From RBG-13-51-18 sp050014095 (GTDB lineage Bacteria > Chloroflexota > Dehalococcoidia > Dehalococcoidales > RBG-16-60-22): a DNA stretch of 64,000 nt. Position numbers and translations under genes: made by a program. The notes under the pieces were generated by a model, which made no database searches, was not told where the DNA came from, and saw nothing but the letters and a program-made list of their open reading frames with translations. The DNA is taken from the NCBI GenBank assembly GCA_050014095.1, contig JBEKDZ010000003.1, positions 62,001 through 126,000 on the forward strand, given 5' to 3'. Shown piece after piece: positions 8,936-16,206 of this stretch (its first letter is position 1; every line of letters begins with the position of its first letter).

Positions 8936-10099
8936 GTGGTTAACGCAACTGATAAAGATTATCAGGATATCTTAAATCTGATCTATCATGCCAATCATTG
9001 CGAGGACATGGATAGTTTTATCGGTACCATCTGTCCTTCTATGATGCAGATATTCCGTTCGGAATGCGCCACTTTTCACCTTGTGAAAGGATACCCCCAG
9101 CATGTTAACATCGACATGTCAAGATCTTTTAAACGGGATTGTCGTAATTTTGTTGAAGATAAATATTATCCCGCACTTTATAAGGACGGTTACTATCATC
9201 AATCGCCATTGTTAAAAGAGGCGATTGCTTCATCAAAAAATGCCCTGAAAATCAAAGACACTCTTTCACAAAAAGACTGGGAAAAGTCGGACATGTACAA
9301 CGACTTCATCCGACCGCAACATCTGTATTGGGAATTATTCTTACCCTTACGCTGGAAAGGTCATCTAAAGGGTCTGATTACTTTATGGCGGCCTCGAAAC
9401 CAGCCTGACTTTGAGATTATCGACATTATGAAAAGTGAGATACTTACACCCCATCTTTCTCTCGCCATACGTAATATTACTAAAATTTCAAAAATCAGCC
9501 GCTCGGAAAGACAACCTTTGACCGCTGACAATGCTAATAATGAAGGGCTTATTCTACTTGATAATAAGTTGAGGCCGATTTATTCCAATGTTATGGCCAG
9601 AGAAATCTGCATTTATTTGTTTAACCGAGTGTCTTCAGGTACTTTTAATATCGAAACCGGCGAATTCCCTATTCCCCACTGTGTTGTCAAAGACTGTTGC
9701 GATCTTCTTAATCTGCAAAAATCCGAGGAACAGCTTACGTGGTTACCAAAAGAAAGGATAATATTCATTAAAAACGGCAAGAAGTTCCGTATAGAATGTT
9801 CGCTGATATGGAAAGCTAACCAAGTAATCGCCGTACCTCAATTTATGGTCACATTATCTGATTTAACCAGCGAAAACACGTTGGAGGCTGCCTTACAAAC
9901 AAAATTCCACCTTACTCGGAGAGAGGTGGATATTGTTTATTGCATCATGGCGGATATGTCTTACGGCGAGATAGCAGAAAAACTTTATATCAGTAAGCTA
10001 ACGGTGCATACGCACATAAAGAACATATACCGTAAGTTGGGAATCAAGAATAAAATCGAATTATTTAAATGCGTTCAATCGCCATCATCACTAAGATGA
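8936..10099 (+). CDS. LuxR-family transcriptional regulator
   Basis: A 387-residue regulator with a C-terminal GerE/LuxR helix-turn-helix (LTRREVDIVYCIMADMSYGE through the recognition helix KLTVHTHIKNIYRKLGI, residues about 320-380). The N-terminal 200 residues look like a GAF-like sensor (LYWELFLPLRWKGHLKGLITL), followed by a PAS-like stretch (ILLDNKLRPIYSNVMARE). No receiver domain is present. The frame is closed at 8927 by TAA, so only TCG, CAT or GTG codons remain for the start. GTG at 8936 is chosen and lies at the predicted transcription start. It is divergent from the liv/acyl-CoA ligase operon, which is its likely target. A second regulator of similar plan lies at 59687-60673. Confidence 0.85.
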   Translation: MVNATDKDYQDILNLIYHANHCEDMDSFIGTICPSMMQIFRSECATFHLVKGYPQHVNIDMSRSFKRDCRNFVEDKYYPALYKDGYYHQSPLLKEAIASSKNALKIKDTLSQKDWEKSDMYNDFIRPQHLYWELFLPLRWKGHLKGLITLWRPRNQPDFEIIDIMKSEILTPHLSLAIRNITKISKISRSERQPLTADNANNEGLILLDNKLRPIYSNVMAREICIYLFNRVSSGTFNIETGEFPIPHCVVKDCCDLLNLQKSEEQLTWLPKERIIFIKNGKKFRIECSLIWKANQVIAVPQFMVTLSDLTSENTLEAALQTKFHLTRREVDIVYCIMADMSYGEIAEKLYISKLTVHTHIKNIYRKLGIKNKIELFKCVQSPSSLR

Positions 10100-10318
10100 T
10101 TTTATAATACTCGCTGTTGAAAGATAACCCTTAAATCTATTTCGTATTTTTCACCCTATGTCACAATAAACTAATACCGAAATTCACAGGTTATACACTC
10201 TAGCAACAACCATCATTAGAACCAAATAAGCAAAGTTATTTAACAAAATGAGTTTGTGGGAGCGTGGATTTAGCTTTTAGGGGGATACCCCTGATCTCCC
10301 CGTCCAAGTTTTTAGATA

Positions 10319-10350
10319 CAAAAAAGCCCCTGGGGTTCATGGCAGGGGTT
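10319..10350 (-). terminator. Minus-strand intrinsic terminator beside repeat copy 2
   Basis: CCCCTG (10327-10332) pairs with CAGGGG (10343-10348), followed on the minus strand by GCTTTTTTG. It lies just beyond the CCA end of the ssrA-like repeat, where a tmRNA terminator would be. The 22-base flank 10309-10330 is identical to 63846-63867. Confidence 0.65.
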
Positions 10351-10361
10351 AATATTATGTC

Positions 10362-10396
10362 TGGTGGAGACGGGGGAGGGTCGGACTCCACCTGAA
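10362..10396 (-). repeat. ssrA 3'-end-like repeat, copy 2
   Basis: The plus strand starts TGGTGGAGACGGGGGAGGG and ends CTCCACC. GGTGGAG and CTCCACC form a perfect 7-bp hairpin stem. The tail TGAAACACGATATATC is shared with the copies at 25714 and 26736. The left flank with its terminator is shared with the copy at 63899. Confidence 0.7.
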
Positions 10397-10630
10397 ACAC
10401 GATATATCCATAGTTTATTAGATTAATCTCTTTCTGAAATAACCTTTTATCTGCTGTTTTGTGAATCTATTTACAGCGTGTTTTTCGAGGTAAGTCACTA
10501 CAGTCAGTACCTTATATTCGAATTGATTGAATCTATAATCCGCTATTTTCTATTTAAGTTCGTATTGAGTTAAGAAAAGGGTTATAATATTTTTTGACCC
10601 AAGGTAATCCCTCAATACTAGGAGGAACAT

Positions 10631-11491
10631 ATGTTAGCCCAAGTTGTCTTAACACCTACGGAGTCTAAAAAATTGATTGCTAAAGCGGTTGCCAAACTAG
10701 ATGTGGTGAGACAGGCTGTGACTAAGGGTATGGTTGTGATACATCCAAGTAGCAGTACTTACTTTATTTTCGAGGAAATAGTTGGAATAAAACCGAAAAC
10801 AAACCATTGGGTTTGCGGTGTGGTTACTCCAAGAGGAATGTGTGTCGAGATGGCCATGGCGCTTGGAGGGTATTCTCCTCCAAGTATGAAATATGATCCA
10901 GGAGAGCTCCGTGGTTTATGGGCAATAAAGAATGGAAAGGTATTAACTGAAAACACTACTGCTGAATTAATGGAGCAGATGACAGCTAAGGATGTGTACA
11001 TAAAAGGGGTAAACGCATTGGACTCCCAGGGCCATGTGGGTATTTTAGTCGGCGAACGCGGAGGTCTAGGCGTAATACTATCAGCATGGAAGAAAAAGAG
11101 GTTCACCTTAATCTTTCCAGCAGGGCTGGAGAAATTGATACCTATACCTGTACGCCAAGCTGCGATGGAGGCGAAGCAAACTAAGTACGAATATGGTATG
11201 GGATTACCCGCCGGACTATTTCCTTATCCAGACGGAAAAACAATAACTGAAATAGAAGCTGTTAAAATATTGAGCGGTGCCATTGCAGTCCCTATAGCCT
11301 CGGGTGGTTTAGGTGGTGCTGAGGGAGCAACGACACTAATCATAAAGGGAACTAACAAACAAGTGAAAGACGCGATAGGATTTATTGAGCAATCGAAGGG
11401 GGCCAAACTGCCTTCGTTGCGTCTTTCCAACTGCAGTGATTGCTCGGTCCCACATTGCCGATTTCCTGTTGGAGATAAACATTGGACCTAG
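10631..11491 (+). CDS. Protein of unknown function with C-terminal CxxC...C motif
   Basis: A 286-residue soluble protein that I do not recognise as a named family. It has no signal peptide or membrane segment. The first half alternates beta and alpha segments (AVTKGMVVIHPSSSTYFIFE; VCGVVTPRGMCVEMAMALGG). A glycine-rich run follows near residue 220 (AIAVPIASGGLGGAEGATTL). The extreme C-terminus carries NCSDCSVPHCRFP, three closely spaced cysteines and a histidine that could bind metal. TAGGAGG sits seven bases from the ATG, so the start is secure. It stands alone between a ssrA-like repeat and the broken enolase-superfamily gene, which is on the opposite strand. A nucleotide- or metal-binding role is a guess only. 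Confidence 0.7.
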   Translation: MLAQVVLTPTESKKLIAKAVAKLDVVRQAVTKGMVVIHPSSSTYFIFEEIVGIKPKTNHWVCGVVTPRGMCVEMAMALGGYSPPSMKYDPGELRGLWAIKNGKVLTENTTAELMEQMTAKDVYIKGVNALDSQGHVGILVGERGGLGVILSAWKKKRFTLIFPAGLEKLIPIPVRQAAMEAKQTKYEYGMGLPAGLFPYPDGKTITEIEAVKILSGAIAVPIASGGLGGAEGATTLIIKGTNKQVKDAIGFIEQSKGAKLPSLRLSNCSDCSVPHCRFPVGDKHWT

Positions 11492-11596
11492 AGCATTATC
11501 GATGCTAGAAGAAGACATAGCCATTATAATCTGACAGACAAGGTCGACAAAATCAAAAAGAAGCGGTAGGCTGTCTAGGGAGGCTTATAAGGAAGT

Positions 11597-12775
11597 CTAC
11601 TTCACCACTACACATGGAGATTTGGAAATCACCTTTTGGTTTAATTCCAAACCCAACCCGGGCAAATCCGTAACAGTAAAATAACCTTTCTGCGGCTGAT
11701 AATCCTGTATACAAAGCTCACGGTTGGCCTTTTTAATAGCGATTACGTGATGTTCATGGATTTGGAAGTTAGGGATTACTGATTCAAGTTTAAGAGAAGC
11801 TGCGGTGGAAATCGGACTACCGCAAACATAGACCTGAACCGTGATATCATAGACATGAGCGTAATCGCAGACCTTCTTGCCTTCGGTGATACCACCAACC
11901 AAACAAAGGTCAGGCTGTATCATGTCCAAAGATTGCTTCTCGAAGTATTGACGGTAACCCCAACGGGTATAAAGGCGTTCCCCGGCAGCCATCGGAATCT
12001 TAACATTCTTACTTAATTTTTCTTGCAGGTTGGCATTCAGATAATGTACGCCTTCCTCGAAGAACATACAATTGAATTCTTCTAAAACATGGCCGAGCTG
12101 AATAGCGCTGGTAACGCTTGGAGCGGAATGTAACTCTATTAGTATGTCAATGTCGTCGCCTACGGTTGCCTTGATAGCTTTTATACGATTATAGACCATT
12201 TTCACGGTTTTGTTATTGAGTATTTTATTAAGATTGGGGGCCCGTTCTCCGTTATCGTCAAATGTGGTCGGGTCAACCATTATGGCATCATAGCCATCCC
12301 TAACGGCGATTCTTGCAGCTTCGGCATACTCTTCTGGTTTGGCTAACCTGAATTGCTTCTCATAATCCCAACCGAATTGTATCTAGCTGGCATAGGTACG
12401 CAAACTGTCATTAGTCTTACCTCCGAGAAGCTGGTAAATTGGTTGACTGAGGGCTTTGCCCTTGATATCCCAACAGGCAATATCTATTGCGCTCATACCA
12501 CCGAATACTACTGGACCACCGCCTTGTGCCCAGAAAGTACCCCGAAACATTTTGTCCCAGAGAGCTTCAATATTCATTGGATTAACGCCTAAAAGGAGGT
12601 TCTCCGCCAAGTCTTTAACGTAGGCTGCCCCACCAGAATGACCCGTGCCATAAGCGAGCCCAACCTCACCTAACCCGCTGATACCTTCATCGATATTAAC
12701 CCGGATGATGACCGGATGGTGCCATGGTAAACCAGTACAATTGACATCCCAAATTTCAATACTGGTTACTTTCAT
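11597..12775 (-). pseudogene. Mandelate racemase/muconate lactonizing (enolase superfamily) gene with in-frame amber codon
   Basis: One continuous frame of 393 codons interrupted only by a TAG at 12383-12385 (codon 131). The N-terminal part (MKVTSIEIWDVNCTGLPWHH) is the capping domain. After the stop the frame continues without shift (IQFGWDYEKQF...), into the barrel with ILIELH, IPMAAGERLYTRWGYRQYFE, QPDLCLVGGITE and the late HEHH. These are the metal-binding and active-site regions of acid-sugar dehydratase-like members. Before the ATG lies AAGGAGATG, a good ribosome binding site. The simplest reading is a CAG to TAG nonsense mutation in an otherwise intact sugar-acid dehydratase or racemase gene. 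Readthrough cannot be excluded because there is no other damage. Confidence 0.85.
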
Positions 12776-12884
12776 CTATTTCATCTCCTTCCCCAAACAT
12801 TTTATCAAGACTCTTCCCCAACATATCAATCCCATTTTAATAACTGACATCCTCGAGTTACTATATTCATGATACTTCCAAGTA

Positions 12885-13526
12885 TTAATCTTTATAAGGC
12901 TGCGGCGCCGGTGGCTGAGGATAATAAACCTCCTTAGGCGCATAAGGTTTATGAAAAGAAGTAGGTTTATCCGGTTTGTTCTGGGGATTTGATGCGATGC
13001 TACCTACAGATGGTGCCTCAACCCAGCCCTGATGGTAAGGCGACATGAAGATCTGTCGGTAAATGAAGGTTAATATTTTCCACTCGCCGTCTTCCCTAAC
13101 ATACTCCATGTCATATTTACCAGAACAGATATACGGGATACGATCAAGCGTACAGAAACCATGCGAGTGCCAGACGCCTTTTGCCCGGGTCCTGTCTTTG
13201 TTGAACTCAATTACTGGATTGCAGGTCATGTGGACAGCCATCCATCCTGGTAAGAAAGATTTATTGCCACCGAAGACTGTATTCCAGAATCGGGTAATAC
13301 TCTCGATCCCTTCGTAGATGCCACTATCTTCAATTTCCAACGTTACCCCAGATGTGTGCTGTGCGAAGAGCTTCGGTACCTCAGACCGCATTCCGACTTG
13401 GTAGTGGTGTGAGTAAAGCGACTGCAATTTATAAATTTCGAGTTCATCCTTAGCATACTGTCCGGCTGCCACCTGATTCTTTAGATTGCTAATTTCAGCC
13501 TCTATCTGTTTTATGGTCATGCTCAT
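12885..13526 (-). CDS. SnoaL-like / NTF2-fold protein
   Basis: A 213-residue protein. A short N-terminal helix (KQIEAEISNLKNQVAAGQ) precedes a SnoaL_4-type NTF2-like domain (LQSLYSHHYQVGMRSEVPKLFA through GEWKILTFIYRQIFMSPYHQGW), and the C-terminal tail of about 45 residues is Pro-rich. Members of this fold include small hydratases, isomerases and dehydratase-like enzymes; the substrate is unknown. I use the ATG at 13526 (MSMTIKQ). GGAGG lies at the right distance upstream of it, whereas the in-frame ATG at 13538 would contain the ribosome binding site. It shares strand with the broken enolase-superfamily gene and is transcribed towards it. Confidence 0.78.
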   Translation of the reverse strand: MSMTIKQIEAEISNLKNQVAAGQYAKDELEIYKLQSLYSHHYQVGMRSEVPKLFAQHTSGVTLEIEDSGIYEGIESITRFWNTVFGGNKSFLPGWMAVHMTCNPVIEFNKDRTRAKGVWHSHGFCTLDRIPYICSGKYDMEYVREDGEWKILTFIYRQIFMSPYHQGWVEAPSVGSIASNPQNKPDKPTSFHKPYAPKEVYYPQPPAPQPYKD

Positions 13527-13613
13527 TGTATCCTCCATTCAACTGATTATTTTAAAGGATACAATTCTGGTTTTAAAGTGACTTTCCCCCAATAACGATA
13601 CGAATTTTTTTAT

Positions 13614-13638
13614 GAGGGCTAATCTCTCCCTGAAACAC
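13614..13638 (-). repeat. Degenerate ssrA-end-like remnant
   Basis: GAGGGCTAATCTCTCCCTGA followed by AACAC resembles the end of the repeat core plus the TGAAACAC tail seen at 10362, 25714 and 26736, with several substitutions. It lies about 90 bases from the better copy at 13706, suggesting two successive events at one place. Confidence 0.35.
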
Positions 13639-13664
13639 AAATTGACTTTTTGTCAAATTATAAG

Positions 13665-13693
13665 TCAAAAAGCTAGCCGAAGAAGCTATCTTT
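13665..13693 (-). terminator. Degenerate minus-strand terminator beside repeat copy 3
   Basis: AGCTAGC (13671-13677) faces AGCTATCT with one mismatch in the stem, followed on the minus strand by TTTTTGAC. It is nearly identical to the intact hairpin at 59532-59561, including the outer flank TGACTTTTTGTCAAATTATA. Confidence 0.5.
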
Positions 13694-13705
13694 TAAAATG
13701 AGCGG

Positions 13706-13738
13706 TTTTGGAGACGGGGGAGGGATGGACTCCATCAT
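13706..13738 (-). repeat. ssrA 3'-end-like repeat, copy 3
   Basis: It aligns over 28 bases with the other copies (GGAGACGGGGGAGGG, then ATGGACTCC). The downstream CATCATACCGACT is shared with copy 1 and the upstream terminator flank with copy 7. The T-arm stem keeps CTCC/GGAG, while the loop has drifted from TTCGACC to TCCATCC on the minus strand. Confidence 0.65.
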
Positions 13739-13847
13739 ACCGACTAATTCTAGCCTTATTGAAACAGAGGCGGACATTAGCTGTTAAATTTCCACCTGAT
13801 AATTGTTACTGAAAAACCTTTTACAGACATAATAAACAGCATGTAAC

Positions 13848-13876
13848 TTGACAACAAATTGTAACTCTGTTATTCT
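13848..13876 (+). promoter_or_regulatory. Sigma-70-type promoter of the iclR-type gene and downstream operon
   Basis: TTGACA (13848-13853), a 17-base spacer and TATTCT (13871-13876). The predicted transcription start near 13883 leaves about 29 bases before the ATG at 13912, with AAGGA between them. Confidence 0.65.
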
Positions 13877-13911
13877 ATCCATAAAACTTGAGTTCTAAGG
13901 ATAAAACTATT

Positions 13912-14733
13912 ATGCCTACTGATAATAATCAGCCCGAAAAAACGGTGTATAAGGTGCCGGCCGTTGAACAGGCAATCCGCATAATGCTTTGTCTGGTTGA
14001 TAGCGGGAGTAATCCTAAAAGCCTTACGGACATTTGTCAAGAAGTGAGTATCCACCGCAGTAAGGCCTTTTCTATTCTAAACACATTGAATGAATACGGT
14101 TTCATTAAAAAGAATCCCAATAGAAAAGGCTACGTACTTGGCCCCAGACTATTAACACTCACCGGCAAGATGCTGGATACTCTAAGTCTGCCGCGTCTTG
14201 CGGAACCGATTCTCTATGACCTGGCAAAAAAGGCTGGAGCAACAGTAACACTGGGTATTATTTCAGACGATAAAACTTATATCGTTGCTGAATATCTGGG
14301 AGCACCGGGAATTGGTGTTTCCTCCCCTATCGGCTATGTTACCCCGATCACGTACGGTGCTCACGGCAAAGCAATCGCGGCTTTTCTCCCTAAAGAAGAA
14401 CTGGAAGAACTGCTTAAAAACAAAGACTTATATTTTTATGGGCGTCCGGAAAGATTTGATAAAACAAGGCTCCGGAGAGAACTGGCACAGTGCCGGCGTA
14501 ACGGATTTACTCTGGAACTGGGAGATATCCAACAGGGGATGAACGCTGTAGCGGCCCCGATATTAGACCAAAATAGCCATCCGATTGGTTATGTCACAAT
14601 TGTCGGTTTTTTTACGGAGGAAGAGGCTTTTAAAATTGGTCCACTTGCCGTTGAAGCTGTTAAGACAATCTCGAAAGAAGCGGGACATATGATATTCTGG
14701 CAAAAGACTGGGAACAGACGAAATTTTGCTTAA
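13912..14733 (+). CDS. IclR-family transcriptional regulator
   Basis: A 273-residue regulator. The N-terminal winged helix-turn-helix (VPAVEQAIRIMLCLVDSG, then LTDICQEVSIHRSKAFSILN) is followed by the IclR effector domain. This contains YGAHGKAIAAFLP and, near the end, AVAAPILDQNSHPIGYVTIVG. The frame is open to a TTG at 13888, but the ATG at 13912 has AAGGA upstream and suits the mapped promoter. It is first in a same-strand series with the cupin, activase, glycyl radical enzyme and two esterases. IclR proteins commonly respond to aromatic acids or small carboxylates and control such catabolic operons, so the downstream genes are its likely target. Confidence 0.88.
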   Translation: MPTDNNQPEKTVYKVPAVEQAIRIMLCLVDSGSNPKSLTDICQEVSIHRSKAFSILNTLNEYGFIKKNPNRKGYVLGPRLLTLTGKMLDTLSLPRLAEPILYDLAKKAGATVTLGIISDDKTYIVAEYLGAPGIGVSSPIGYVTPITYGAHGKAIAAFLPKEELEELLKNKDLYFYGRPERFDKTRLRRELAQCRRNGFTLELGDIQQGMNAVAAPILDQNSHPIGYVTIVGFFTEEEAFKIGPLAVEAVKTISKEAGHMIFWQKTGNRRNFA

Positions 14734-14764
14734 ATAATTAAGCATCGATCGGAGGCCTCTGTTA

Positions 14765-15190
14765 ATGAAGACCACTAAATACGGTAAGTATGTAATACCA
14801 AAGTCCGTGACAAAACCGGAACCATATCCCACCATGGAATGGATTGGTGATATTGACTATAAAACAAATATGACATTTATGATTACAAAGGTCGTGGCAC
14901 CATGTAAAATGGAAGAGTTTCCCCACTCTCATGACTTTGACATGTATTTACACTTCGTTTCTTATGATTTTGAACACATGGATGAACTTTTTGCTGAAAT
15001 AATTATCGGCCTAGGCGAGGAACAAGAATTACACACCATCACATCTCCCACTAGCGTTTACATACCTGCCGGTATGGTACATTGCCCGTTGATTTTCAAA
15101 AGAGTAGATAAACCTATTATACTTTTCCATACCAGCATCGCTTCCAAATACGTTAAAAAAGAAGATTCCATTAAAAATCCTAAGAGTTAA
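14765..15190 (+). CDS. Cupin-fold protein
   Basis: A 141-residue protein with a single cupin barrel. Potential metal ligands are His and Asp/Glu in FPHSHDFDMYLHF near residue 58, and the His in PAGMVHCPLIF near residue 106. GGAGG lies seven bases before the ATG. It is 31 bases after the IclR gene and just before the glycyl radical activase. It could be a small metal-dependent isomerase, lyase or decarboxylase, or a ligand sensor; the sequence does not decide. Its place within the operon suggests it handles the substrate or product of the radical enzyme. Confidence 0.72.
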   Translation: MKTTKYGKYVIPKSVTKPEPYPTMEWIGDIDYKTNMTFMITKVVAPCKMEEFPHSHDFDMYLHFVSYDFEHMDELFAEIIIGLGEEQELHTITSPTSVYIPAGMVHCPLIFKRVDKPIILFHTSIASKYVKKEDSIKNPKS

Positions 15191-15242
15191 TAAAAAAAAA
15201 CCGCCACTGTAATAATAACTCAAACAATCAGGATAATTATTC

Positions 15243-16151
15243 ATGACGATTCTGGTCACAAATATACAAGGGTATTCAATCCATGACGGGCCGGGCATAA
15301 GGACAGTAGTGTTCTTTAAAGGCTGCGGTCTTGCTTGTCAATGGTGTGCCAACCCGGAATGTATTTCACCGCGTCCTGAGGTTGGGTTTGTAAAAAGCCT
15401 TTGCACTAAATGCGGCAAGTGTGCCGAAGTTTGCCCTAATGGTGCGCTGGATTACCAGGCAGATGAGTTTCCTCGTATTGACCGTACGCGGTGTACCGGT
15501 TGTAGTGTGTGTTGCTCGGTATGTTCTTATCAAGCATTAGTTCTCTATGGCAAGGCAATGAATGCCGAAGAAATCTTCGATGTTGTAAACCGGGACAAGA
15601 TGTTTTATGAGGCGTCTAACGGCGGAGTAACGGTTTCCGGTGGAGAAGCCCTGCTACAACCTCAATTGGTATGTGACCTGTTTGAAAAATGCCACCTGGT
15701 CGGAATCAACACCTGTATGGAGACGTCAGGATACGCCACCGAATCCGCTCTAAGACAAGTCCTCACTTATACTGATTACATACTTTACGACCTTAAACAT
15801 ATGAATTCAGTCAAACACCGTGAGTACATCGGTAAACCGAATAATCTGATACTTTCTAATGCAAAAACTGTAGCCGAAAGTAGAGTGGAAACACTTTTCA
15901 GGATGCCTTTAATCCCAGGTATTAATGATGATGAGAAAAACATCAAAGAGACAGCGGATTTTCTGCATGGATTGGGGAATAATGCCCTGCGTATAGAATT
16001 AATGCCATATCACCGATTAGGAAAAGGTAAATACGAGTCTTTGGATAGGAGATATCCTCTGCCCAATATTTCATCATCTGAATCTGGACATATAGAATCG
16101 GTCAAAAAGGCATTCGAAGCTTTCGGAATAATGTGTACGATATCAAAATGA
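15243..16151 (+). CDS. Glycyl radical enzyme activating enzyme (radical SAM)
   Basis: A 302-residue radical SAM activase. The [4Fe-4S] cluster motif for SAM binding is CGLACQWC (C-x3-C-x2-C) near residue 29. The preceding DGPGIRTVVFFKGC is the PFL-activase signature. Two ferredoxin-type motifs, CTKCGKCAEVCP and CTGCSVCCSVC, lie at about residues 57-100, as in the longer activases of dehydratase, decarboxylase and alkylsuccinate synthase-type systems rather than pyruvate formate-lyase itself. GGVTVSGGE is the SAM-binding glycine motif. It would place the radical on the glycine of the protein encoded 55 bases downstream. Confidence 0.93.
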   Translation: MTILVTNIQGYSIHDGPGIRTVVFFKGCGLACQWCANPECISPRPEVGFVKSLCTKCGKCAEVCPNGALDYQADEFPRIDRTRCTGCSVCCSVCSYQALVLYGKAMNAEEIFDVVNRDKMFYEASNGGVTVSGGEALLQPQLVCDLFEKCHLVGINTCMETSGYATESALRQVLTYTDYILYDLKHMNSVKHREYIGKPNNLILSNAKTVAESRVETLFRMPLIPGINDDEKNIKETADFLHGLGNNALRIELMPYHRLGKGKYESLDRRYPLPNISSSESGHIESVKKAFEAFGIMCTISK

Positions 16152-16206
16152 TAAAACCCAACGCAACAGAAAACCGCGTAGGTTACAGATTCTAACGGAG
16201 GTTATT

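Larger units (their letters stand above)
10100..10630. other. Non-coding stretch with ssrA-end repeat and terminator
   Basis: No plausible gene. It holds a small dyad AGGGG/CCCCT at 10279-10292 resembling the half-sites of the palindrome at 8877, the terminator at 10319-10350, repeat copy 2 at 10362-10396, and the leader of the next gene. That leader has a TATAAT at 10583-10588 and a strong TAGGAGGAACAT ribosome binding site just before the ATG at 10631. I see no clear -35 for that -10. Nothing else was recognised between 10400 and 10560. Confidence 0.6.

Noticed and set aside
10279..10292. Second LuxR-type operator (AGGGG-GATA-CCCCT)
   Set aside because: The half-sites resemble the palindrome at 8877 but the spacing differs and no promoter is next to it, so I list it only as a dyad within the non-coding stretch.
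12383..12385. Pyrrolysine codon
   Set aside because: Nothing in the window encodes pyl genes, the position does not match a known pyrrolysine protein family, and a CAG to TAG change explains it more simply.
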